This document shows positions 1-12,907 of a stretch of 64,000 bases of DNA, one piece after another. This DNA is from Panulirus ornatus. Its lineage: Eukaryota; Arthropoda; Malacostraca; Decapoda; Palinuridae. The notes beneath the pieces are model-generated. The model had not been told where the DNA came from and searched no databases. It was given only the letters and a program-made list of their open reading frames with translations. How positions within the stretch are numbered: the stretch's first letter is position 1; each line of letters begins with the position of its first letter. The position numbers and the translations under genes were made by a program. The DNA lies in contig NC_092232.1 in NCBI RefSeq assembly GCF_036320965.1, positions 54,756,482 to 54,820,481 of the forward strand, read 5' to 3'.

Positions 1-25
1 TTATGATTCATTAATGATAGTCGTT

Positions 26-28
<3 letters not shown>

Positions 29-89
<61 letters not shown>
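29..89. repeat. (TC)n microsatellite
   Basis: An uninterrupted TC dinucleotide run lies about 200 bases upstream of the first recognised coding exon. No function is implied. Confidence 0.95.
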
Positions 90-92
<3 letters not shown>

Positions 93-303
93 CTATTCGA
101 CCTCTCCAAATACCTTTATCATCCCTAAGCAGTTATGAGCATATATTTTCACATTCATCTTTTGTTTATCATTTTACATCCATGAAATCTTCCTATAACC
201 TTTGTTATGCTTTGCTGAGGAATGAGTCGTTCACATGGCACGTAGAAGCCCCGCTCACAATGTTTACCTCCCAGTTTCTCCCGCAGGACAGAGGGGCGCC
301 ACC

Positions 304-477
304 ATGGAGGATAGCGTGACCGACGGGGAGGTGGTGCAGGAGGAGAGGGAGGGCAGTCCTGGTATGGTGGAGGTCGGGCTGGCTGAGGCTGGGCCGCGCG
401 CCGCCGTGTTCCCACTGTACCCACAACGCTGGGCCGTACTCATCACCGTTCTCCTACTGAACATATCCAACGCCTCG
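304..477 (+). CDS. SLC49A3: SLC49A3-like exon 1 (aa 1-58)
   Basis: This exon encodes the acidic cytosolic N-terminus and the first half of TM1, ending in NISNAS. The donor is TCG|GTATAT, phase 0. The donor itself forms the start of a TATC/TA microsatellite. The open frame reaches upstream to an ATG at 235, but that part crosses a probable splice acceptor at 286, so the Kozak ATG at 304 is preferred. Confidence 0.85.
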
Positions 478-512
478 GTATATCTATCTATCTATATATA
501 TCTATCTATCTA

Positions 513-605
<93 letters not shown>

Positions 606-3600
606 CCTAGTAGTGATATCTTGACCTGATGGTAATATCTTGACCTGATGACATTATGGTTTTCACCAGAATATAACTTGGCCACTCTGATGATACCTTG
701 CCCAGCCAGTCATATCTCGCCCAGCTGGTAATAACACCAGCTGGTAATAACAACACCAGCTGGTGTTATTACCAGCTGGTGATAACACTTGGCTCAGCTG
801 GTAATACGTAGCCTCTCCTCAGCTGTGGATCAACATAGCGCCGGTGGCATACAAGGCGTCTGAGTACTTCCAGGTTGAGGTGTCGGCCATCAACTGGTTC
901 AGCGTGGTGTACCTCGTCGTTGCCTTCCCCTTCACCTTCATCTCCACCATCTGCGTCAACTCCCTCGGTCTGGCCCCCGTCGTGAGTACATGAGGGGCAT
1001 AGTGGGTAGGTTGGTGGTATGGGGGGAAGGTGTTCGTAGAAGATGAGGAATGAGGAGAGAACATGGGATAATGAAGTGATAATGAGGAGAGAACATGGGA
1101 TAATGAAGTGATAATGAGGAGAGAACATGGGATAATGAAGTGATAATGAGGAGAGAACATGGGATAATGAAGTGATAATGAGGAGAGAACATAGGATAAT
1201 GAAGTGATAATGAGGAGAGAACATGGGATAATGAAGTGATAATGAGGAGAGAACATGGGATAATGAAGTGATAATGAGGAGAGAACATGGGATAATGAAG
1301 TGATAATGAGGAGAGAACATGGGATAATGAAGTGATAATGAGGAGAGAACATGGGATAATGAAGTGATAATGAGGAGAGAACATGGGATAATGAAGTGAT
1401 AATGAGATCAGATGGGTCTTTGGAAGACTAGATATTGGTTTTGGTTATCCCTAGTGTTGGGTATCTGTGGTGCCCAGGACATGCAGGTGGCGAGGGAAGG
1501 GCGAGTCTGTTGGGGATGACACGGCCTGGGAAGTGAGTCAGTTGTTGTTCGCCGATGGTGCAGCACTGGTGACCAGCTGATTCAAGTGAGAAACTGCAGA
1601 AGTTGGTGACTGACTTTGGAAAAGTGTGTGAAAGGAGAAACTTAAGAATAAGTGAGAATAAAAGCAAGGTTGAGGAATAGGTTAGGTGGGGTGTGAGTTT
1701 AAATGGTGAGACGTAGGTATATCTCCTCACACATGATACTACAATACTTCTCTCTACTGGTATATGCTCAGGATAGGAACACTTGTAGGAAATCTGAAGT
1801 AGCCATCAAGAAATCTGTTTTAATGCCTTCATGGAGTCTGAGGCACGACTGAACTTAAATCTTACACTCAGCCTTTTGACTCTTAACACTCAGCCAGGCG
1901 ACTGTAATAATCATGATTCTAACAATCGTCCGCAAAGACACTATTCCAGTCTACATAATTATTTCATATGGTATTCGATTCCTACTAGGAATATGTAAAC
2001 AAGACTACCTATAATATAAAGTCTTTAATACTACTGAATATCAGGAAGAACGTACATCGTGTGGCTGAAGATAACATTCCCATGTCGTCTCTTTTCCCCG
2101 GTATTAACACATTGTTCTGCCTCAAAGATTTAGATTTATTCCGATGTATTAAATGTGTATACTTATTATCTTTCATTGTATTGGAAATCTCAGTATTATT
2201 ATGTCGTAGTAAACGATATTCTGTCTGCTGATCCGAGTTACCAGTATTTGTTTTTCACTTCGAGTATTGTCAATGACATTCACAAAATCTCTTTTGAAAT
2301 CGACCCCTTCCTCTCCTGCTCCACAGATTCACATCGGGTCGGCGCTCAACTGCCTAGGGGGTGTGATGCGAACCGTCTCCACCTCAGGCCTCATCTCCAG
2401 CCTCCCAGCTCAGTTTGCCGTCTCCATCACAGGCCAGGTGGGTACTGAGGGATTTTTTTTTCAGCACAGGTACTGGGGTCTCTTACCATTGGGTGCTCTT
2501 ACCACAGATACTAGAGTCTTTCACCATAGGCACTGGAGGCTCTCACAACGGAGTTCATGGAGGCACATTTCTAGTGTTAGGACGAGTCTCATAACAGATA
2601 TCGTATTAAGGCCTCTGGAGTCTCATGCCAAACGGTCTACATAGGGGCCTCTGTGCATTGGACGTAATCTTCTTTAACCACAGTTTTAGATGACTGTGGC
2701 AGGAGCGAGTGTCGTCCACGCAGCTCAAGAGGTGTAGGAATTCCTGATCCCAGAATGCAAGGACTTTGGCCACAAACTGTGGATGAATTTGATGAAGAGG
2801 GCGGCTCTCGCTGGCCAGTGGACACATGCAACCCTGACACTGCGAAAGTGTTTACCAACGAAGAGTAGATATTTCCAGCCAGGTAGAGTAAGAGGACCTA
2901 GGTACACCTGACAAAATGTTTCGGCTAAAAGAACTTAGAGTATTCTGATCTCGAGGAAAATGATGTTCAGATAGTGGGTTACCTGTGAGGGTCAAGAACT
3001 CTAGGCAGTGAATATGTAATGCGTAGAAGCAATAAGGTTAAAGGAGGATTTGGTTGTGGGCCTACAGCATGTAGGTGTCTCGATTATAAGGAAGTATGTA
3101 GCTGTAACCATATGGATTAAGAGGATCCTAACCTCGTAGTGTAAGGGACTTTAAGCAAGGGAGGAAAGAGGATCTGACCACCTGGTGTTGAACCCAAAAG
3201 AGATGTGATGTACGTGGTTTTGAACAGGGAGGGGAGAGGAATCCTGGTAAGGGATCCCTGCCTCAGTTTACAAAGTCTGACATCTGGGTGCAGGGATGTT
3301 ATGAAGACAGAGTATCATGTTACTCACCTCCCGAGGTTTAACTTAACCATAATCCTTGATTGTGAGAAAGCAGGAGGACACTCTCCTGCATCGTCTTGAC
3401 TGTATCTTATCGACCAGGGTCTGCAGATTCACGCAAGAAGTATCACTTATAGACTAAGATTGTGTCGTGTCCTTGGCACACACACACACACACACATACG
3501 CAAAAAAGTAATCTGATGGTGATAACATGAAGAGGTAATTATAGGCTGAATGTGTATACATATAAATGGTGCTACGTAAGCATAAGGTTGTGATCACTGT

Positions 3601-4720
3601 ATTTACGATTAAAATAACCCTATGAGTACAAGATTATTGACACGTTTTGTCTGCCTACGGGTGTTTATCGGTGACGCCAGACAAGTGTTGTGTACATCAA
3701 GCACTAGGTAACTGGATGTGGACCTCGTAAAACTTGGATCATGTTGTGAGAAGCAGTGGTATGTTGTGGGGAAATGAGCAATCGCCTTTATTTATCTTAA
3801 CTAACGATTGACGAGAGTGTGAGTGAGTGGAGCATATTACTTTGGGGTTAGTGTGAACTACAGGGTTTCACAGCCCCTGCCTCCTCCCGCAGACCTTCGC
3901 CGGGATGGCCCAGTGCTTCGTGCTCTTCATCCCGACGAAGCTGTCGCAGCTGTGGTTCCCTGAGGACGGCAGGGCGCTCTCCACCACCATCCTCTCCCTC
4001 TGTGAGTACTGACAACTTCCACCTCTTCCCTCCTCCTCTGTGGGGGTCTCCCCTTCCTCCTCTGGGAAAGTCTCTCCTCTTTATCTCTTGGAAGACAGGG
4101 TTCTGATGAGGCCATAAGAAGATAAACAACAAGCAATCCACACAACTCGCATCCCATCACCGCCCGTCCACCTCCAACAAGACGGGCGACCGAATCCTAC
4201 CTTGTTGTATCTATGTTGTTGTTTCTTGGGTCATTACGGCCAGCCACCTATGAGGAAGGTCATTAGGTCAGCAACCCTATTTAATATGCGATTGTGAATC
4301 TATCTGCCAGTTACTTAGTCCCTCACCCCCCCCCCCCCCCCTTGGTGGAAAATGACCTGTTCAACCGGGTCAAGAGCCAGTGACCCTTATGATGGGTATG
4401 AGAAAAGAAAACGAAAGATGAAGAAGACGAAGGAGGAACTAAACATATGTGTTAAATATCTGTCGGGAGGGCTCGACATCTTTCACCCGTCTTGATAAGA
4501 TACAACTCAGTCTTGATGGTTTATCTTATCATACTCTGGCCACCCGAGGTCACCAGGAGACGTCTGTAAGGTCAGGTGGGTCTAGATAGGCGTAGAGTTG
4601 GCTTGGCGAAGGTGTTTGAATCACCTTTTCTCTTGTCAGTTGAAAGTGCAGCGCCTTGGGATACTAGTTAGGGATCGTATCATATAAATGTCCACAGCTG
4701 CACCCATGAACTCAGCCGTG

Positions 4721-4759
<39 letters not shown>

Positions 4760-7235
4760 ACACACACATACACATGCACTTACAAACGTACAAAATGTAT
4801 ACATGACAGAATCAGACGAGGTATCGTATTGTATCGGTATGTTCTCATAACACTATAGCGATAGATTTCCTTATGGTAAGGTGAGCTTTGACCATACAGT
4901 AGCTGGACCTTGTATTCGGATACTATGATATTTCAAATGTATATTGATGCTTATCTTTTCGTCTGCCATTTGGATATACAATCGATTCTCCTACCTTAGT
5001 ACAATAGACGAAAGGAGATTCTGTCCTTCGCCGACGATGCGTCATTGTTTTTCGATGTTTTTGTTTTTCGATGTTTTGATCCGAGTTGTGAAACAAAGTT
5101 TGGTGTAAGATTCTTTATCAATACTTCTTGCTTTAGGATATTTTCTCCTACTTCGTTCAGGATATATTTCGATTTTTTTTCTGTTGAGCGACACCTCCTA
5201 AGCTCTTAGGCATAAGTGCTTTGTATCTGTAGACTACGAACGATTATGTCCCGTTCATTATCACGTCAACAGCTTCAGTGAGATAACAGATAAGGTCAGG
5301 GGCTCATCCACTCACGTTATTAATTTGTGAGAGATAAAGGAGACTTCCAAGCCCTCAACCGGTCTCCTGGTTAGGTAAACACAGACAAGATCTCGACCCA
5401 TTACAGTGTATCTCTCCAGAGATGATGGTGGTTGTTGATGCTCTGCCATCTACATTATTAGTTCTTGTTTCTTCACCCACTGACTATGTAAATAGGGGCT
5501 GCGCTAAGGTCAGCAGCAGGGAATGTATGGACTCCTTCAGGGTGGGAAACCTGTGTGTGTGTGTGTGTAGATTTGGCTTATGGTCAGAACACAGTCACAA
5601 TGTACTGAAATTTCGGAACTTCAGCACATGTCTCGGGTGATGTCATTAGCCACATCACCCTCAACGTTTCCACTGACGTCTGCCCCTCTCACTGACTTCC
5701 TCCCCTCTCCCCTCCCCACACTAACGTGTCCTCTCCCCTCTCTCTTCCCCACAATGACGTGTCCTCTCCCCTCCCTCCTCCCCACACTGACGTGTCCTCT
5801 CCCCTCTCTCCTCCCCACACTGACGTGTCCTCTCCCCTCTCTCCTCCCCACAGCCAACACAGTGGGGATTCTGGTGGCGCAGGTCACATCTCCCCTCCTG
5901 GTCCCGGACAAGACCCACCTGCCGATGATGAACTATGTCCACGGCGGCGTGGCCGTCCTCGTCCAGGTGGTCACCCTCGTCTGCATCAACAGGTGGGTCG
6001 TCCTCGGGAGGAGGAGGAGGGGGAGGAAGAGGAGAGGGAGGAGGAGAGGGAGGAGGAGGAGGAGGGGGAGGAAGAGAAGAGGGAGGAGGAGGAGGAGGAG
6101 GAGGAGGAAGAGGAGGAGGAGGAGGAGGAGGAAGAGAAAGGGATGATGGAGCAGGATGGGGGTTAGGAGAGAGGGACAGATAGATGGCCCAGTGGGAGGA
6201 ATGGTGTATTATGCAGTAGTTATGATGCAGTCCTTGTATGATGCCGTGTATTGTAGTCCGTGTATGATGCAGTATACTGTAGTTAGTGTATAATGCAGAA
6301 GTTATTGTGTAGTCCATGTATGATAGAGAAATACAGCGATGACGATTCTTCATCTCTGATGTTTAATACAGTATGAACACTACCGTTCTGCCTGTTCAAT
6401 ACTGAACAATTTCTTGTTCTTAAGATTGGTGGAACGAACAACGTCTCTAAAGTTCAAAGTAATATCACTTTCCTATGGAAGATAACACTTATGACTCAGA
6501 CGTTTAATCTTCACTGCGCAAGTATCGCAGCCTTTTGACGCAAGACATGACGCGTCCAGTGGGGCAGTGATGGGATCGTAATTATCAATTTATATATAAA
6601 TTTTCAGTGTCATAAAGGGAACTGGATATGGGTTCAAAGTTATCAATTTATATGAATTCTCATTATCATAAAGGGAACTGGATTTGAATACGAGGCACCA
6701 GGATAGTTTCATGTGTTTGATTAATAAGCATCGAGCATTGTGTGTAACCTTATTTAAAGATAGATTCAGACTCCATGCGTCCTCGATGATGTCCTCTGAC
6801 TCTCTTCATTTTTGCAGGTCGAAACCTCCGACGCCGCCTAGCTACAGCGCCGAGTGTGGGGAGAGAGACAGGGCGCCCTACCTGCACCAGCTGAGGGAAG
6901 CCTTCACCACGATGCCCTACCTCTTGCTGCTGATCTCCCTAGGGTGTGGAGTGGCGATCTTCTCCTCCCTCGTCACCCTCACACAGCAACTTCTCTGTCC
7001 TTTAGGATACCACGACGTTAGTGCCTCAAAGTCCTTCATTTCCTTATAAGATGTTGGATATATAACGTACAAACGATGGCTACACTGTGCACCTGGCGGT
7101 CTCCCAGTCTACTAGATGCTTTACCAATTCACTCAGTTGCTTCCCAGGTCGAGGCATGTGCATGTTACTCACTGTTCACTATGGATGTTATTTCTGTCTT
7201 GATATTCAGGCCGACTTGTGTCTTGTAGGAGGCCA

Positions 7236-7288
<53 letters not shown>

Positions 7289-8563
7289 TCGTCCTCACCT
7301 GACTCATCATCCCTGTTCCTTCACTCACCTCTCTACAATCCACTCATCCCTCTCATCTGGATGTCCTCCTCCCTCAGATATTCTCACCTGGACGTCCGTC
7401 CTCCCACAGATATTCTCACCTGGACGTCCGTCTTCCCACAGATATTCTCACCTGGACGTCCTCCTCCCACAGATATTCAGCGGTGTGGCTAACGCGGTGA
7501 TGATCCTGAGCGGCCTCGCTGGTTCAGCCGTGACCGGCATCCTGGCCGACAGGACAAAGGCCTTCGGCCCCATCACCTTGCTCTTCTACGGCTTTGCCGC
7601 CATCTTCTGCATCGTGATGTTGGAGGTAAGGGCGCGTCATGCGGTCCGCATCATGGGAAGGTCTTCCCCGTGGCGAAGACGATGATTTCCTTAATCTCGT
7701 AAGTTCATGAGCTTTTGAACGACTGTTTTGTTAACGAACTCGGCAAATTCAACATCCAAAATTACAGAGGTTCCTCACTGCGGGTCTTATGGACACAAGA
7801 TGTGATCTATTCATTTATATTTCTTATGTAGTCGCTTTTCCTACCTTCAGCGAGGTAGCGTCAAGAACTTTAACTGAGCCGAAGAAGAAAAGAAATCTGC
7901 ACTTGCTTCTTTCTTCTGTTCCTCCTTTTGGACAGTGGTAGCACAGGAGGGGAGGGCTTCCTAGCACCCTCTTCTCCTGCAAGCTCGCCCCTCTTAGTCT
8001 TCTTCTAAGACACGCAGGAGGTACGTGGGTAGTAATTTTTCTCCCCTCTCCCCAGGGATATATTTAGATAAGGGAAAAAGATTAGGGCATACACTAGTGT
8101 GTGTGTGTGTGTGTGTGTGCGTAATGACCATGTAACTATTATTGAGGTCGCTAACCTTCTCAGCAAGTGTAAACAGACGGTCGGATCTAACCCTCCTTAC
8201 TTGGGTACTGTGGCACGGAATCTCCCGGCCAGACCCATACCCTCGACCCACTAGGATGCACTACTGTGTCTTGAGGATAACACAACATCGAGGGCGTCAA
8301 GCGAGCGAGAATCGTCTCATGTTATAGAGTTTATCTCCAGCATTGATGTCGCGTCCATCATCCCGACACTGACTCAGAAAACGCTCGTAAGAATGACCGC
8401 CAGAGTGTAAACATGTCTGTTATCTCGACCGCCGATATCATCAGTTTGATATACGATGTGTTGACACTGGGAGTCACTCTCGCCAGCGCATGATTTGAAT
8501 TTCTCAGACTTCCTGCGATGAAAGTACTGGTCCATTATTCTCTCTTTTGACTTACACACTACA

Positions 8564-8609
<46 letters not shown>

Positions 8610-8616
8610 GTGTCTG

Positions 8617-8670
<54 letters not shown>

Positions 8671-11600
8671 CCATTCCACATTCTTTCGACAAACTTGCTC
8701 GCTCCTGAGGATCGTAAAGGATAGATATCTTTTTCAGAACTTAAGTATATCAGCCAATTTCATTTTTGAGTATGCAAATGAGTCTGTGATGATGTTATAC
8801 TTGTTACATTTGGGACAAATACCAGCAGACTGAGGCCATCCTCCCAGCAGACTCTGAGTGACGTGAAAGTTGAACAGAAAAAAGTTCTAAGCGAAGCTTC
8901 GGATGAATCACAAACCCGAAACCTCTGAAAAACTTCTCGTCTTAACCTGCGTGTGTTTGTTGCTCTGTGATCTTTCTGAGAGACAGTCCAGCAACCAGAA
9001 GATGGACGACGTATGCAAGAGCATCATCTTCACCAATGAACACCATAGTAACACCTCAGACTGTTTACCCGAGGCTCAGTGAACCACATGGCTCCCTTAG
9101 GTTTTCGAATGGCCGCCAGGGGACCTTTTCCTTATTTTTGTGTTCTCTGATATACAACTTCTGGGTTCTTGATGTTGCGGTCTGGTATATTGATATATTG
9201 ATATCACTATTTAACGGCACTTTGATATCAAAAGACTAGGACTTAGTTATCAGAACAATGGAACTCACATTTCACACCAGTAGAACTCGGGAATCAAAAC
9301 ACTGGTATCCAGATATCGAAAGCTACCGGGTTCTTGTCCAATCGGGTAATCATTAAAAGAAGGGAAGTATCATTACTTTTTTAGGGCCAGTATCTAAATA
9401 CCCAGGTAATCCTGATATATTAAAAGAATCGTATTCCTGAAGCGCAAGGTAACTGACACCAGGGTTCGACCCCCCTCTCGGCAGATGTTCATGGTCCCGG
9501 GTCAGCCAGCCATCGTCGCCGTCAGTGCGGGTCTCTTCGGGTTCTTCGGGCTCGGGTCGTACCCGATAGGCTTGGAACTGGCGGTAGAGGCGACGTACCC
9601 AGTGGAGGAATCCATCAGTACTGCCTTCATCTTTCTGTCAGGTGAGGAACCTACCAACACCCACCTCTGGCTGCTGCTTTCCATACCTCCTGTGTTGGAG
9701 ACGAGACATACGAGGATTGACTATCGTGATATCTCCTTCTTTCCTATTATTATATTTTTTCCTATTTATGATCTTCCCTTGCGTCTGAGATGGTTATGAA
9801 TAAAGCACGCTTTTCCCCGCATCTCGTCGGCGACTTTGACAAAAAAAAATTTTTACTTTCTTTAAGAAGGCAAGCCAGTCCCTGGGGACATTGTCTTACG
9901 TGAACCGCCATATGTGCGTGAGACAAAAAGCTTGAAAATTAATGAAGATGGGATTCAAACCCTTATTTGTATACACTTAGGTATATACGGCTCCTCAACA
10001 CACGGGAGACACACACCTCCCAAGTTCGAACTACCATTCCACCTCCTCAACGCCTGGGGTACACCCACCTCCCCAAGTTTGAACTACCTTCTCCCCTCTC
10101 TGACACCCGCAGGACACCCATCTCCCCAGCATGAAACGCCTCCCTACCACCTCAACACCCACAGGACGCCCACCTCCTCCCCGTTTCCATCACCTCACCA
10201 ATCCTGGCAGAGCCAACTACCTCACCCTCTCTTCTCTCTGTGTGGCAGGTCAGATCCTGGGCGTGGTTATCATCTCCCTAGTGACGCTCTTGGCCCAGGA
10301 CCAGAGGCCTCAGTTCGCCGACATCCAGGTGTGCACCAAGGACCCAGAGAGCGAGATAATGCCCAAGGATTACACAGGTGAGGGATGTGTGTTAATCTGG
10401 TGCGTATGATTACTACTAGTGGTCACTATTTGTGTGGAACGGGGAGAGAGTTTTTATACCGGTGTTGACCCGTTGCTTAACCTTATATAGAAATGTATCA
10501 CGTCTTCATGCATGCATACACACTCACAGCCTGTACCTGTGTGTTCGTAATTAACTGCCTGTTTGTAGTTATCTATTTGTACTCTACAGGGAGGGAGTTC
10601 TCAAATCTTGGAGCTACATCTCTTGAACATTCTCTATCATACAGTTTTTTTTAAACTTCCTAATGCTGTTCACATTTCCCACATTCTCTTTCAGTTCATT
10701 CATGCTTACTACATCTTCTTTCACAAGTTGATTTTATGTTTTGTTCTCGGGCAATCCTGTGACCACATCTTTCGGAGAACTGTTCTGTCTCCATCATCAT
10801 CATTCTAGTTCAAACACATAAAGGTGTTGATTTGGTCACCCCTCAGTCTTCTCTTTTCCATGGTGGGATTTTTTTTTTTCAGGCTTCTAGCCTTTCCCTG
10901 TAACTCATTTCTCTTAATTATGGTACTACCTTTGTTGCTCTCATGTGCACCTTATCTATTAGCTTTCTGTGCATTTTGATGTGAAGTGACGAAACTCTAG
11001 AGGCATGTTCTAGTTTTGGCCTCATGGAGGACATGAGGAGCTTGCCAAACATTTTCCTAATGTGGGACTCTGGCGTCGTAATGGACGGTATCAACTCTCA
11101 AATCTTTCTCACACGCAGAATCCTGAAACTTGTATCCTGCTAGATGATAACCCTGGTGAGGCCGTCTTTCACTTTGTCCCATCCTCAGTACTTCACATTT
11201 ACTGAGGTTGGATTTCATCAACCTTGCTTTAGACCAACTTTGGAGTCTGTGTAGGTCCCCTTGTAAACTCCCTCATTTTTCCCTTCCCTCATGACCTTTG
11301 CATCATTTGTAAACATATTCTGGTCGGAGTCCAAACTTTCTGGCGAGTCGTTCACATAAATCAAGAAGAATAACGACCCCAGAACAGAACCTGGGGCACT
11401 CCACTGGTGACCTTCACTTATTTGGAGGAGGCTCCTCTAACATGTGTCCTTTATTTAAACCCTTCTATTGAGGGAGTCCTTCCTTTATTCCTACCTGGTG
11501 GGTTAGCTTCTTAATCAACCTCTTATGCGGTATAGTGTCAAATACTTTCTGGAAGTCCAGATGCGAACAGTCCAACCTGCCTTCCCTTTTTGCCTAAAAC

Positions 11601-12862
11601 AGAGCTCACTCTCTTCTAGAAATCTAAGAGTTTCGTTACACGTTCACCTCATTTTCCAAAAGTTTTGTTGCCTTTCACTTTGGTAATTTCCCCTCCATAG
11701 AAAATCATCCATTTACCCTCTGATTGTCCCAGGCCCAAGCAGACCAACACCTGTCAAGGAGATTAGTCTATAGTTCACCGCCTCCTCCTGGTCTCCTTAC
11801 ATGTAAATCGATATGATGTTTGCCTTTTTCCACTCCCTTGGCACTTTCGTCTTTCTCCAGGAACACCTTGAACAGTATTTCAGATCTGTCTAGTGTACAT
11901 GCACACCTACTCTGTACATCTCGTGAAATTTCATCTGGACTACAAGACTTGTATGAGTCAAGACCCTTCAGTGTTTTGTTAATGTCTTTTCTAGATCCCT
12001 CTTTGTTTTCTGAAACAGTGTCTTCCACTGTGGAAACAATTCTGAACTTGTGATACAGTTCCTCGCATATCCTTACATTATCCTCGACAAATTTACCCCA
12101 TGGGTCAGGTAGCTTGATCAGCTGCTCTCTAACATACAATTTACTCCTGATAATTTGATGGAAAAGTTTTAGGTTTCCTGCAGCCTTGTCCACATATTCA
12201 TTTTCAAAGCCTCTTGGTCCCTCCTTTCTTAACCTGGTATACTCGTTCCTTGTTCTCTCATACCTTGCAACTGCTGGCTGGCTGGCTGGCTGCAGTGTCG
12301 GCTATATCTTTGTCACATTTCGAAGCTCATTTGTTTTTTGACAACTTTTATTTAGATTATTTTTCCCTCTTTCTTAATTCTTCCTCTATATTTGAGACTA
12401 AGGGCGCCCATGTCCCCCTCTCTTCACTGTGAATTTCACAGAACCTTTCATAATGATGCTCTGCTTCCTGGCTACTGTACTTCGTTTCCCGAACTTTGTT
12501 ATCATAGAAATTGTTAAGGTTTGTATAGTTTCCGTGATTCTATCTCTTCCTCAGGTCCTTACTCATCTCTGCTCTTTTAACTTCCTCATTTGCCACATAA
12601 TTAAAATCCAGCATTGCTTGATCACCTTTTTATCAACTGGTGTATCGTATATATTCTCAACATTTATGTCAGTAGGTGTGAAGATAAGATCTAGCAAATA
12701 GTGGGGTATCAGTCCTTATCTTAGATCGTTGACTGACCTGCTGGTGTAGGAATACTTTCCAGACACACACCAGACACTTGTGTGGTCGTGATTCCTTGTC
12801 ACCAGGGGAATCCGCCACACTGTGTCATTATAATCGAAATCGTCCATCATTTGTGTTTTACG

Positions 12863-12907
<45 letters not shown>

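Noticed and set aside
235..303. N-terminal extension of the transporter from an ATG at 235
   Set aside because: It crosses a probable splice acceptor at 286, has weak context, and the ATG at 304 has a near-perfect Kozak sequence and gives the family length.
769..1384. Minus-strand open frames of 142-183 codons
   Set aside because: They are translations of the 32-bp minisatellite and antisense of exon 2; the peptide is a simple period of the repeat.
5935..6353. Arg/Gly/Glu- and Pro-rich frames after exon 5
   Set aside because: They are translations of the GGA-rich low-complexity tract.
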